From Oceanicola sp. (GTDB lineage: Bacteria; Pseudomonadota; Alphaproteobacteria; Rhodobacterales; Rhodobacteraceae), in NCBI GenBank assembly GCA_017792405.1, contig CP051231.1, positions 3,418,062-3,482,061 on the forward strand: a stretch of DNA of 64,000 bases, read 5' to 3'. Within the stretch, counting starts at the first letter, position 1. Every line of letters starts with the position of its first letter. Position numbers and translations under genes: made by a program. Shown here piece by piece: positions 8,325 through 17,008 of this stretch. The notes beneath the pieces were generated by a model, which did no database searches, had not been told where the DNA came from, and saw only the letters and a program-made list of their open reading frames with translations.

Positions 8325-9060
8325 AGTCCGCGGCCTATCCAAGAAGTTCGGCGGCCTCACCGTGTCGGAGAACATCGACTTCGACCTCAAGCCGGGCGAC
8401 CGCAAGGCCCTCATCGGCCCCAACGGCGCGGGCAAAAGCACCTTCTCCAACCTCGTCACCGGCATCCTTCCGCCCTCTTCGGGAACCATCCGCTTTGACG
8501 GGGTGGATATCGGCAAGCTGAACGAGGCCCAGCGGGTCAAGCGCGGCATCGCCAAGACATTCCAGATCACCACGCTGTTCCGCGACCTCACGGTGCGCGA
8601 AAACCTCCGCCTGCCGATCCTCGAGCGGCAGGGCCGGGGCTTTGCCATGTTCCGCCGCGCCGATGGCAATGGCGAAACCGAGGCCGAGGTCGCCGCGCTG
8701 ATCGATGCCTTCGCGCTGGAGCCTCTGGCCGACAAGCGCGTGGCCGATCTCGCCTATGGCCAGCAACGCCTCGTCGAGCTGGCCCTGACCCTCGCCCTCA
8801 AGCCCCGCGTCCTAATCCTCGACGAACCTGCCGCCGGTGTGCCCTCGTCGGAAACCCACCTGATCGTGCAGGCCATCGAGGCCCTGCCGCCCGACCTCGC
8901 GGTGCTCATCATCGAGCACGACATGGATCTCGTCTTTCGCGTCGCTGCGCAAATCGTCGTGCTGGTGCAGGGCCGCATCCTGACCGAAGGCACGCCGCAG
9001 GAGATCGCCGCCAACGCGCAGGTCCGCGACCTTTACCTCGGAGGCCACGGACATGACTGA
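8311..9060 (+). CDS. branched-chain-type ABC transporter ATP-binding protein (LivG family)
   Basis: A 249-residue nucleotide-binding subunit. Walker A is GPNGAGKST (about residues 34-42), the signature region is LAYGQQRLVELALTLAL, and Walker B is VLILDEP followed by a D-loop region. The YGQQR variant of the signature is normal for LivG. A conserved His switch follows (IIEHDMDLVF). It energises uptake with the LivF-type subunit encoded next. Confidence 0.93.
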   Translation: MQGLEVRGLSKKFGGLTVSENIDFDLKPGDRKALIGPNGAGKSTFSNLVTGILPPSSGTIRFDGVDIGKLNEAQRVKRGIAKTFQITTLFRDLTVRENLRLPILERQGRGFAMFRRADGNGETEAEVAALIDAFALEPLADKRVADLAYGQQRLVELALTLALKPRVLILDEPAAGVPSSETHLIVQAIEALPPDLAVLIIEHDMDLVFRVAAQIVVLVQGRILTEGTPQEIAANAQVRDLYLGGHGHD

Positions 9061-9754
9061 TGCGCTCACCCTCACCGATGTCACTGCAGGCTACGGCCCG
9101 ACCCATGTGCTGAACGGCATCTCGCTCAGCATCCCGCAGGGCGAACGCCTCGCCGTGATCGGCCGCAACGGCGCGGGCAAAACCACCCTGCTCGCCACAA
9201 TGATGGGCCTCACCAAGCTGCACGGCGGCACCATCAGCCTCAACGGCGCCCCCGTCACCACCCTCCCGCCCCACAAGCGCAACGCCGCTGGCCTCGGCCT
9301 CGTGCCGCAAACCCGTGACATCTTCAAATCGCTCTCGGTGGAGGAAAACCTCCTCGCCGCCCAGCGCGGCACCGCCACGCTCGACGAGGCCTACACCCTC
9401 TTCCCCCGCCTCAAGGAGCGGCGGCGCAATGGCGGCGGGCAGCTTTCGGGCGGCGAGCAGCAGATGCTCGCCATCGCCCGCACCCTGATGACCGGCCCGC
9501 AGACCCTGCTGCTGGATGAGCCGCTCGAAGGCCTCGCCCCGGTGATCTGCGAGCAGCTTATGGAGGTCTTCGAGCGCCTCGCCGCAGAGGGGCGCACCGT
9601 TGTGCTGGTCGAGCAGCACGCCGAGGCCGCCCTCTCCTTCGCCACCCGCGCCCTGATCATGACCGGCGGCGCGATCGTCCACGATGGCCCCGCCGCCGCG
9701 CTCAAGGGCTCCGACCTGCTGGAGCGCCACATCGGCGTCGCGCTGGCCACATGA
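9053..9754 (+). CDS. branched-chain-type ABC transporter ATP-binding protein (LivF family)
   Basis: A 233-residue second ATPase. Walker A is GRNGAGKTT, the signature is LSGGEQQMLAIARTL, Walker B is TLLLDEPLEGLAP and the switch is VEQHAEAAL, all in the LivF form. It overlaps the LivG-type gene by 8 bp. The stop is followed closely by the P450 gene, tying the transporter to the oxygenase. Confidence 0.93.
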   Translation: MTDALTLTDVTAGYGPTHVLNGISLSIPQGERLAVIGRNGAGKTTLLATMMGLTKLHGGTISLNGAPVTTLPPHKRNAAGLGLVPQTRDIFKSLSVEENLLAAQRGTATLDEAYTLFPRLKERRRNGGGQLSGGEQQMLAIARTLMTGPQTLLLDEPLEGLAPVICEQLMEVFERLAAEGRTVVLVEQHAEAALSFATRALIMTGGAIVHDGPAAALKGSDLLERHIGVALAT

Positions 9755-9771
9755 TAGCAAAGGACACGACA

Positions 9772-10995
9772 ATGGACCTGATCGAAGGCCACGCCCCGCT
9801 GGCCCCCAGCGACGACATTCCGGTGCTCGATATCGACCCCTATGACGAGGCGGTGCTGGCAGACCCCTTCCCCTATTACGCCCAACTGCGCGAGGCCGGG
9901 CCGGTGGTGTTCATCCCCCGCTACGAGGTGCTCGCCGTGGGCCGTTACGAGGAGACCAAGGCCACCTTCTCCGACCATGAAAACTTCGTGTCGTCGCGCG
10001 GCATCGGCTTCAACGACTTCAAGCTCGAAAAGCCCTGGCGCCCGCCGTCGATCATCCTCGAAGCCGACCCGCCCGATCACACCAAGACCCGCCGGGTCAT
10101 GTCCAAGGCGCTCTCGCCCAAGGTGGTCCGTGGGCTGATGGACGACTTCCGCAGCACCGCGGAAGAGGTGGTGGACGGGCTGCTGGAGCGGTCCGAGATC
10201 GAGGGTGTGGTGGATTTGGCAGAGGCCTTCCCCACCCGCGTCTTCCCCCGCGCCGTGGGCATGCGCGATGTGCACGCCCGCCACCTCGTCGATTACGGCG
10301 CCATCGTCTTCAACGCCGTGGGGCCGGACAACGCCCTGCGCCGCGCCGCCATGGCCCGCGCCCCCGAGGTCTCTGCCTGGATCAACGCCGCCTGCGCCCG
10401 CGACCGGCTCACTGGCGAGGGTCTCGGCGCGCTGCTCTACGAGGCCGCCGACGCGGGCGAGATCACCGCCGAAGAGGCCGCGATGCTGGTGCGCAGCTTC
10501 CTGTCGGCCGGGGTCGACACGACCGTGACCGGCATCGGCAACGCGCTCTGGTGTTTCTCGCAGAACCCCGGCCAGTGGGAGGCGCTAAAGGCCGACCCGT
10601 CGCTCGCCCGCCCCGCCTTCGAGGAGGTGCTGCGCGTCACTTCGCCGGTCCACACCTTCCTGCGCACCGCCAATGTAGACACCGAGATCGCAGGCCACCC
10701 GGTGCCCGAGAGCGCCAAGGTGCTCTGCGTGCTCGGCGCCGCCAACATGGACCCGGACAAATGGGGCGACCCGGAGGCCTTCCGGATCGACCGCCGTCCT
10801 GTCGGCCACATGGCCTTCGGCGCGGGCATCCACGGCTGCGTCGGCCAGAACATCGCCCGCGGCGAGCTGGAGGCGCTTCTCACCGTCATGGCCGACAAGG
10901 TCGCCCGGATCGAACCGGCGGGCGAGGCCGTCTGGCGGCCCAACAACGCCATCCGTGCGCTAGACCGCCTGCCACTCAAACTCATCCCGAAATAG
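9772..10995 (+). CDS. cytochrome P450, CYP199-like (benzoate-type aromatic acid oxidation suspected)
   Basis: A 407-residue soluble class I bacterial P450. The heme loop FGAGIHGCVGQ places the thiolate ligand at Cys356, the I-helix oxygen-activation motif is AGVDTT, and the K-helix ExxR is EEVLR. Segments such as EKPWRPPS and LEADPPDHTKTR resemble the CYP199 group, which hydroxylates or O-demethylates para-substituted benzoates. The ATG at 9772 has AAAGGA 7 bp upstream and is preferred over the ATG at 9751 that overlaps livF. The ferredoxin gene follows 11 bp later. The substrate class is an inference from remembered sequence likeness and operon context. Confidence 0.88.
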   Translation: MDLIEGHAPLAPSDDIPVLDIDPYDEAVLADPFPYYAQLREAGPVVFIPRYEVLAVGRYEETKATFSDHENFVSSRGIGFNDFKLEKPWRPPSIILEADPPDHTKTRRVMSKALSPKVVRGLMDDFRSTAEEVVDGLLERSEIEGVVDLAEAFPTRVFPRAVGMRDVHARHLVDYGAIVFNAVGPDNALRRAAMARAPEVSAWINAACARDRLTGEGLGALLYEAADAGEITAEEAAMLVRSFLSAGVDTTVTGIGNALWCFSQNPGQWEALKADPSLARPAFEEVLRVTSPVHTFLRTANVDTEIAGHPVPESAKVLCVLGAANMDPDKWGDPEAFRIDRRPVGHMAFGAGIHGCVGQNIARGELEALLTVMADKVARIEPAGEAVWRPNNAIRALDRLPLKLIPK

Positions 10996-11006
10996 AGGAC
11001 GCCACC

Positions 11007-11327
11007 GTGAAAGTGACCTACATCCAGCCCGACGGCAGCGAACAGACTGTCGAGGCCAAACCCGGCGACAGCGTGATGCAAGCCGCCATCGCCGCGAACG
11101 TGCCCGGCATCGTCGCCGAATGCGGCGGCTCGATGGCCTGCGCAACCTGCCACGTCTATGTCGATGACGCATGGGCCAGCCGCACCGGCACCCGCTCCGA
11201 AAGCGAGGAAGACATGCTCGATTGCGCCATGTCCGAGATGAAAGCCAGCTCCCGCCTCTCCTGCCAGCTCCGCCTCACCGATGAGATGGACGGGCTCACC
11301 GTGCATATCCCCGAGGAGCAGTTCTGA
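11007..11327 (+). CDS. [2Fe-2S] ferredoxin, putidaredoxin type
   Basis: A 106-residue adrenodoxin/putidaredoxin-type ferredoxin. Cluster ligands are visible in ECGGSMACATCHVYV (C-x5-C-x2-C) with the fourth Cys in LSCQL. It starts with GTG at 11007, preceded by AGAGGA. Its place directly after the P450 makes it the likely electron donor. No ferredoxin reductase is present in the window, so a reductase encoded elsewhere must supply electrons. Confidence 0.92.
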   Translation: MKVTYIQPDGSEQTVEAKPGDSVMQAAIAANVPGIVAECGGSMACATCHVYVDDAWASRTGTRSESEEDMLDCAMSEMKASSRLSCQLRLTDEMDGLTVHIPEEQF

Positions 11328-11329
11328 GC

Positions 11330-11354
11330 GCCGCCGCCCCCGTGACACGGCGGC
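11330..11354 (+). other. stem-loop between ferredoxin and marR genes
   Basis: GCCGCCG (11330-11336) and CGGCGGC (11348-11354) can form a 7-bp stem with an 11-nt loop, 2 bp after the ferredoxin stop. It has no T run. It may reduce read-through into the regulator gene. The evidence is weak, since GC-rich repeats of this length arise easily in this genome. Confidence 0.35.
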
Positions 11355-11394
11355 CGAACCCGGCTATCGGTGAGCGCTTGAAAGGTGCCCCCGC

Positions 11395-11901
11395 ATGACA
11401 CGTGCCGACCAGATCAAAGCCGCGCCCGAGCGCCTCAACGCCCCCACCCGCGACCGCGAGGGCGCGGAGATTCTCGATATCGACTACTATGTGCCGTTTC
11501 TGCTCAACGCGGTGGCGAGCGCATGGGGGCGGCAGACCTCGGCGATCTACCGGCGCGATTTCGGCCTCGGCCTGACCGACTGGCGCGTGGTCGCCATGCT
11601 CAACATCGAGCCCGGCATCACCGCCAGCCGCATCTGCGACGTGATCCGGATGGACAAGGCCGCCGTCAGCCGCTCGCTCAAAACGCTGAACGAGATGGGC
11701 CACCTGCGCCATGAGCAGCCCGGGCCCGATCCGCGCAAGCGGCTCTGGTGGCTCTCCGAACGCGGCCTGCAGGTCCACGCCGATATCCTCGCCGTGGCCC
11801 TTGGCTGCGAGGCCGATCTGATCAAGGGCATCGCGCCCGAAGACCTCGAGGTTTTCCTGAAGGTCATGCGGCAGATGCTCACCAACATCGACCCCAAGTA
11901 G
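11395..11901 (+). CDS. MarR-family transcriptional regulator
   Basis: A 168-residue protein. The winged helix-turn-helix is visible in LTDWRVVAMLNIEPGITASRICDVIRMDKAAVSRSLKTLNEMGHL, followed by the wing (RKRLWWLSERG). It lies 67 bp after the ferredoxin gene on the same strand, so it is probably the operon's own regulator, released by an aromatic ligand. Palindromes at 5184-5250 are its likely operators. Confidence 0.9.
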   Translation: MTRADQIKAAPERLNAPTRDREGAEILDIDYYVPFLLNAVASAWGRQTSAIYRRDFGLGLTDWRVVAMLNIEPGITASRICDVIRMDKAAVSRSLKTLNEMGHLRHEQPGPDPRKRLWWLSERGLQVHADILAVALGCEADLIKGIAPEDLEVFLKVMRQMLTNIDPK

Positions 11902-11982
11902 CCCGCCCTGCAGGCGCATGAGATCGACGCACTGGTCACGCCGGGTGCGCGGCAGACCATGCCCTAGCCTGCGGCCCGGCGA

Positions 11983-13137
11983 TCAGCCCTCGGCTTCCGG
12001 CAGCCGCTGCCGCGCAATCGCCGCATGAACCTTGGCCCCATGCAGCAGCGCCGCATCGTTGAAGTCGTACTTCGGGCTGTGCAGCGGCGCCGAGGCCTCG
12101 CCATTGCCGATGAAGGCAAAGCAGCCCGGCACGTGCGCCAGAACCTGTGCAAAATCCTCCGAGGCCGTCATCGGCGCGGGCATCTCGCGCACTTCGCGCG
12201 ACACCGGCCCAGCCGCGCGCAGTGTTTCACCGGCAAGCTCGCCGTCATTCACCAGCGGGATGAACTCTCGCGTGTAGGCCACCTCTGCCGCCACCCCATG
12301 CGAGGCGGCAACGCCCGCCGTAATTGCCCGCATCTCCGCCTCGATCTGCGCCGACACCTCCGGCCTGAAACTGCGCGCATCCCCAAGGATCTTCGCCTCC
12401 CCCGGCAGCGCATTGCGGGTGCCATCCGTGCGCAGCTCGGTGACGGAGACCACCGCAATATCCGCCGGGTCGAGCCGCCGGGAGACGATGGCCTGCAACT
12501 CCAGAACCAGCGCGCAGGCGGGCACCATGACCTCGCGCCCCACATGCGGTCGCGCCGCATGGCCGCCCTCGCCCGTCAGCGTGATCTCGAAGATATCCTC
12601 CGCCGACATCAGCGCGCCGCCCCGCGTTTCGAGCGTGCCCACCGGCAGGCCCGGCATGTTGTGCAGCCCGAAGACCTCGTCGAAGGGAAAGCGCGCCATC
12701 AGCCCGTCTTCCAGCATCGCCAATGCGCCCCGGCCCCACTCCTCTGCGGGTTGGAAGATGAACCGGATCGTGCCGTCAAACCCGCCCTCTTCGGCCAGCA
12801 TCTTCGCCGCGCCCAGCAACATGGCGGTGTGCCCGTCATGCCCACAGGCGTGCATCACGCCGGGGGTGGCAGAGGCCCAGTCGGCCCCCGTCGCCTCGGT
12901 GATCCGCAGGGCGTCCATATCGGCCCGCAGCCCGATGGCGCGGTTGGAGCTGCCGCGCCTGAGGGTGCCCACAACTCCCGTGCCGCCGATCCCCTCGGCC
13001 ACCTCCAGCCCGAGGCCGCGGAGCACCTTGGCCACAAAGCCCGCCGTCCGTGCCTCCTCGAAGCCAAACTCGGGGTCGCGGTGCAGCGCGCGCCGCCAGC
13101 CTGTCATCTCCCGTTCAAGGGCGTCCATATCCGTCAT
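11983..13137 (-). CDS. M20D-family amidohydrolase (hippurate hydrolase/N-acyl-amino-acid deacylase type)
   Basis: A 384-residue di-metal amidohydrolase. Metal and catalytic motifs include HACGHDGHTAMLLG and FQPAEEWGRGA, and the dimerisation domain carries GGHAARPH. The ATG at 13137 overlaps the upstream stop as ATGA and has GGAG 9 bp upstream; an ATG at 13152 is the alternative. It is last in a three-gene operon after a carbamoylase and a diaminopropionate ammonia-lyase. It is expected to release an amino acid from an N-acyl compound; the acyl group is unknown. Confidence 0.88.
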   Translation of the reverse strand: MTDMDALEREMTGWRRALHRDPEFGFEEARTAGFVAKVLRGLGLEVAEGIGGTGVVGTLRRGSSNRAIGLRADMDALRITEATGADWASATPGVMHACGHDGHTAMLLGAAKMLAEEGGFDGTIRFIFQPAEEWGRGALAMLEDGLMARFPFDEVFGLHNMPGLPVGTLETRGGALMSAEDIFEITLTGEGGHAARPHVGREVMVPACALVLELQAIVSRRLDPADIAVVSVTELRTDGTRNALPGEAKILGDARSFRPEVSAQIEAEMRAITAGVAASHGVAAEVAYTREFIPLVNDGELAGETLRAAGPVSREVREMPAPMTASEDFAQVLAHVPGCFAFIGNGEASAPLHSPKYDFNDAALLHGAKVHAAIARQRLPEAEG

Positions 13138-14354
13138 CGGCTCAGGCTCCATGCGACATCGAGCAACACATTCGCCCCCGCCACGAGGTCAGCCTCGGCG
13201 GTGAACTCCGCCGGATTGTGGCTGATCCCGCCGCGCGAGGGCACGAAGATCATCGCAGATGGCGCGACGCGGGCAATCATCTGCGCGTCATGCCCGGCCC
13301 CCGAGGTCATCCGCCGGTGCGCAAGTTGCCTCCCCTGCGCCGCCGCTTCGATCCGGGCCACGATCTCCGGGGCAAACAGCACCGGCTCGAACCGCGCCAA
13401 TCGCTCGGTCGCCACCTCGAAGCCCTCGCTCCGCAATTCATCGAGCAGCCCGCCCAGCGCCGCCTCCTGCGCCTTTAGCCGGGCCTCGTCGGGGTTGCGC
13501 AGATCGACCGTGAAGCGCGCGGCAGAGGGGATCACGTTGATCGCGCCCGGCGCAAGCTCAACCGTGCCCACAGTCGCCACCGCTCCCTCCGTCTCCCGCG
13601 CCATCCGGTCCAGAAAGCACATCACCCGCGCCGCCGCCACGCCGGCATCGCGCCGCAGCGCCATCGGCGTCGTTCCGGCATGGTTGGCCGTGCCGCCAAT
13701 CGTCACCCGTTGCCACGAGATGCCCTGAAGGCTCTCAACCACGCCAAGGCCAAGCCCCTCCGCCTCCAGCACCGGCCCCTGCTCCACATGCAGCTCGACA
13801 TAGGCATGGGGCGTGATGAACCCCGGCGCCCGGTCCCCGGCATAGCCAATCCGAGCCAGCTCCTCGCCCAGCGTGGTGCCATCTGTGCCCACAGTGGCCA
13901 GCGCCGCCTCCGCCGTCATCCCCCCGGCGGCAACGAGGCTGCCCATCATGTCGGGCGCGTAGCGCACCCCCTCCTCGTTGGTGTAGGCCACAACCGCCAA
14001 GGGCCGCGCGGGCCTTGCCCCGCCCGCCTGCAGCGCCTCAATCACCCCAAGCCCGGCCAAGACGCCGAGGCAGCCATCATAAATGCCCGCGTCGATCACC
14101 GTGTCGATATGCGACCCCATCACCACCGGATCGCCCTGCGCGCCCTCCGGCACCCAGAGGCCGTGGATATTGCCGATCCGGTCGATCTCGATGTTCAGGC
14201 CCGCCGCCCTCATCCAGTCGCAGAGCAGGTCACGCCCCGCCTTGTCGGCATCGCTCCCCGCCAGCCGCGTCAGCCGCCCCGCGTCATCGCGGCCCGTCTC
14301 GCCCAATGCCTTGAGCCGCGAGGCAAGCCGCGCCCCGTCAATCGCCAGCGTCAT
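13134..14354 (-). CDS. M20-family N-carbamoyl-L-amino-acid hydrolase/allantoate amidohydrolase type
   Basis: A 406-residue Zn-dependent hydrolase of the hydantoinase/carbamoylase group. Visible motifs are MGSHIDTVIDAGIYDG, AYTNEEGVRYAPDMMGS, ELHVEQGPVLE and SGAGHDAQM, which hold the two-metal site and catalytic Glu. It overlaps its neighbours by 4 bp on both sides. Family members remove a ureido or carbamoyl group from amino acids. With the ammonia-lyase upstream, an N-carbamoyl diamino acid is a plausible substrate, but that is a guess. Confidence 0.87.
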   Translation of the reverse strand: MTLAIDGARLASRLKALGETGRDDAGRLTRLAGSDADKAGRDLLCDWMRAAGLNIEIDRIGNIHGLWVPEGAQGDPVVMGSHIDTVIDAGIYDGCLGVLAGLGVIEALQAGGARPARPLAVVAYTNEEGVRYAPDMMGSLVAAGGMTAEAALATVGTDGTTLGEELARIGYAGDRAPGFITPHAYVELHVEQGPVLEAEGLGLGVVESLQGISWQRVTIGGTANHAGTTPMALRRDAGVAAARVMCFLDRMARETEGAVATVGTVELAPGAINVIPSAARFTVDLRNPDEARLKAQEAALGGLLDELRSEGFEVATERLARFEPVLFAPEIVARIEAAAQGRQLAHRRMTSGAGHDAQMIARVAPSAMIFVPSRGGISHNPAEFTAEADLVAGANVLLDVAWSLSR

Positions 14355-15550
14355 CCGCCCGCTCCTTGCAGCACCGCCTCCGGCGCCCGCCCCACCAACT
14401 CGGCATAGAGCGCAGGGTCGGTCGCCCCCTCGGTGTTGATCACCAGCAGCCGCGCGTCCGGACCAAGCCCGATGCCCGCCGCCAGCTCCGCATCCCGCAG
14501 CACTGCAATCGCCCCCGCCAGCCCGACGCCGCCGCTCTCCCCGGCCACCACCGGCGGGTCGCCTGCCACTGGCGCGGCGAGGCGACGCATCACCTCAACG
14601 GCATCCTCCTCGCCCACGGTCATGAACCCGTCCGCCACCCGCTCCAGCACCCTGAAGGCCACCAGTGACGGCTCGTAGCACTCCAGCATCGCCATCACCG
14701 TCGGCGCGCCTTCGGCCACCTTCACCACCGCTCCGGCCTCGGCACTGGCATAAAGGCAGGCCGCCCGCGCCGGGTCGACCACCGTCACATGCGGTCGGGC
14801 TTCGCCCAGCAGCACCGCCAGATGCCCCGCCACAGCCGCCGCAAACCCGCCAACCCCGGCCTGAAGGAACACATGGGTCGGCGGCTCGGGCAGTTCGGCC
14901 AGCGCCTCCTGCACGATCGCGGTGTAGCCCTGCATGACGAGGCCGGGAATGTGCTCGTACCCCGGCCATGAGGTGTCAGACAGCACGGTCCACCCCTCCC
15001 GCTCCGAGACACGCGCCGCCTCTGCAACGCTGTCGTCGTAATTGCCCGACACCCGGATGATCTCTGCCCCGAACCCCGCAATCGCGTCGATCCTCCCCTG
15101 GCTCACGCCCGCATGGACGAAGATCACAGCCCGCGCACCCATGATCTGTGCCCCCTGCGCAACCGAGCGCCCGTGGTTGCCATCGGTCGCGCAGGCAAAG
15201 CTCATCGTCGCCGCAATCGCGCGCACCTCTTCTGAGAGCAGTTCCTCCAGCGCCACCCTGCGTCCCAGCCGCCGCTCGGCCTCGGCCTGAACCAGCCGCA
15301 TCAGCGCATAGGCCCCGCCCAGCGCCTTGAAGCTGCCCAGACCAAGCCGCTGCCCTTCATCCTTCAGGTGAATCGCCCCAAGCCCAAGCTCGCCAGCCAG
15401 CCCCGGCAAGGCCACAAGCGGCGTGGCCTCATTGTGCGCCCGCAGCGCCAGAACCTGCGCAACCGCCCTGGCCCCCTCGCGCCCGAGCGTTTCGGCATCG
15501 CGCGGGCCCAGCGGCGTGGCGTGGTTGGGCAGTCGGTTGTGCAAATACAT
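14351..15550 (-). CDS. dpaL: diaminopropionate ammonia-lyase, PLP-dependent
   Basis: A 399-residue fold-type II PLP enzyme of the normal DpaL (YgeX) length. The Schiff-base lysine is in GLGSFKALGGAYA (Lys75), and FACATDGNHGRSVA and SDTSWPGYEHIP are typical of this family. It converts 2,3-diaminopropionate to pyruvate and two ammonia. AAGGAGG lies upstream of the ATG at 15550. It heads an operon with two M20 hydrolases, a combination reminiscent of the E. coli ygeX-ygeY region. It is divergent from an Lrp/AsnC regulator. Confidence 0.88.
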   Translation of the reverse strand: MYLHNRLPNHATPLGPRDAETLGREGARAVAQVLALRAHNEATPLVALPGLAGELGLGAIHLKDEGQRLGLGSFKALGGAYALMRLVQAEAERRLGRRVALEELLSEEVRAIAATMSFACATDGNHGRSVAQGAQIMGARAVIFVHAGVSQGRIDAIAGFGAEIIRVSGNYDDSVAEAARVSEREGWTVLSDTSWPGYEHIPGLVMQGYTAIVQEALAELPEPPTHVFLQAGVGGFAAAVAGHLAVLLGEARPHVTVVDPARAACLYASAEAGAVVKVAEGAPTVMAMLECYEPSLVAFRVLERVADGFMTVGEEDAVEVMRRLAAPVAGDPPVVAGESGGVGLAGAIAVLRDAELAAGIGLGPDARLLVINTEGATDPALYAELVGRAPEAVLQGAGG

Positions 15551-15570
15551 CGGTGCCTCCTTGGCTGCCT

Positions 15571-15582
15571 GAGTAATTACTC
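15571..15582. promoter_or_regulatory. palindrome between dpaL and the Lrp-type regulator
   Basis: GAGTAATTACTC is a perfect 12-bp palindrome in the 88-bp divergent intergenic region, 21 bp upstream of dpaL. Lrp/AsnC proteins bind degenerate palindromes with AT-rich centres near divergent promoters, so it is the best operator candidate for the adjacent regulator. Confidence 0.5.
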
Positions 15583-15638
15583 CACCACGGCCGAGATTTG
15601 CGCTGCATTTTGCCCGCCTTCGTGCAAGTTTGCTTCAC

Positions 15639-16100
15639 ATGGCCCCGCTCGACAGTTACGACCTTGCGATCCTTCGCATCCTCCAGCGCAACAACGCCAC
15701 GCCCCAGCGCGCCATTGGCGAGGCCGTCAACCTCTCCGCGCCTTCGGTGCAGCGGCGGATCAAGCGGATGGAGGCCGAAGGCGTGATCGCGGCCAATGTC
15801 GCGGTCGTCGCGCCCGACCGTGTCGGCCTGCCGCTGACGATCTTCGCGCAGGTCGAGCTGGTCAGCGAAACCCCCGACGATATCGACACGATGAAGCGCC
15901 GCTTCCGCGAGGCCCCCGAGGTGCAGCAGTGCTTCTACGTGACCGGCGAGGCCGATTTCATGCTGGTGCTCGTGGTCGAGAGCATGGCCGCCTACGAAGA
16001 GTTCACCCGCCGGGCCTTCTTCGCGGGTGGCAACGTCCGCAAGTTCCGCACCTTCGTGTCGATGGATGCCGTGAAGAGCGGCAGCAGCCTGAATATCTGA
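15639..16100 (+). CDS. Lrp/AsnC-family transcriptional regulator
   Basis: A 153-residue protein with the family layout: an N-terminal helix-turn-helix (LDSYDLAILRILQRNNATPQRAIGEAVNLSAPSVQRRIKRME) and a C-terminal RAM ligand domain. It reads divergently from dpaL across 88 bp and probably controls that operon in response to an amino acid. The ATG at 15639 is chosen over a TTG three codons earlier. No strong ribosome site is visible. Confidence 0.9.
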   Translation: MAPLDSYDLAILRILQRNNATPQRAIGEAVNLSAPSVQRRIKRMEAEGVIAANVAVVAPDRVGLPLTIFAQVELVSETPDDIDTMKRRFREAPEVQQCFYVTGEADFMLVLVVESMAAYEEFTRRAFFAGGNVRKFRTFVSMDAVKSGSSLNI

Positions 16101-16123
16101 AAGCGCGCAAGGGCCGCCCCGTT

Positions 16124-17008
16124 TCACGGCCACTGCGCAAAAGAGACCTCCTCGGTCCGCTGGCGATAGAGCGGCGTGTACTTCCGCCTGAACTGCGCCG
16201 GGGCCAGCTGCTCGTGGCGCTTGAAGAACCGTGTGAAATACGCGGCATCCCCAAACCCGAGCCGATAGCCCACCTCCGCCACGCGCAGGTTGGTGGTGAC
16301 GAGCAGCGCCTTCGCCTCCTCCATCAGCCTGCGCTGAATGTGGGCATGCGGCGGCACCCCGATCGCGCCCCGCACCGCCGTGTTCAGGCTGTCGCGCGAA
16401 ATTCCGATCCGGCTGGCATATTCGGCGATGGTCCAATGGTTTTGCATGTGCAGCTCGACAAGGCTGAGGAAGCTGTCCGAAATCCGGTGCGGCGCCTGCT
16501 CCACCGATTGCCGCGGCGGGGCGGCAGCGCGCCAGATGTCGATCAACATCAGCGAGATGCAATGGTGCAGCACCGTCTCGCTGCCCGGCGGCGCCTCGCG
16601 CAACTCGGTGTCGATCTTCTCGAAAAGGGTCGTGACCGAGGCGATCATCTTGGGCGAGATGTCCGACAGGAAGATCCGGCGGCTCACGGCTTGGCGCACA
16701 TGGGCCGAGAGCGCATCGGTCGGCATCGCCCGACCAAGCGCGCGTTCGGGCAGGCGGGCCAGAAAGCCCCGCGCTCCGGCGGCCAGCGAGATCCGGGTCC
16801 ACCAGCCGGTCGGCGCCCAGATCAGGCAGGGCCCGGCCACCTCCCGCTCCACCTCATCAGAGATGAAGGTGCCGCGCCCCGCCAGCAGCAACAGCATCAC
16901 CGCTCGCCCGCCCGAGGTGCCAAACTCGGTCGTGGTCAGCTCGCTCCTGATCCGCTGCGCCTCAACCGCCTGCCGCTCCATCGCATCCCTCCCGCGCCTC
17001 TCCGTCAA
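16124..17008 (-). CDS. AraC-family transcriptional regulator
   Basis: A 294-residue regulator. The C-terminal AraC DNA-binding domain is clear: WTIAEYASRIGISRDSLNTAVRGAIG is the first helix-turn-helix and VAEVGYRLGFGDAAYFTRFFKRH the second. The N-terminal 190 residues are a cupin-like ligand-binding region. The start is either 17008 or the ATG nine codons later. It is divergent from the second Liv operon and is its probable activator. Confidence 0.88.
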   Translation of the reverse strand: MTERRGRDAMERQAVEAQRIRSELTTTEFGTSGGRAVMLLLLAGRGTFISDEVEREVAGPCLIWAPTGWWTRISLAAGARGFLARLPERALGRAMPTDALSAHVRQAVSRRIFLSDISPKMIASVTTLFEKIDTELREAPPGSETVLHHCISLMLIDIWRAAAPPRQSVEQAPHRISDSFLSLVELHMQNHWTIAEYASRIGISRDSLNTAVRGAIGVPPHAHIQRRLMEEAKALLVTTNLRVAEVGYRLGFGDAAYFTRFFKRHEQLAPAQFRRKYTPLYRQRTEEVSFAQWP

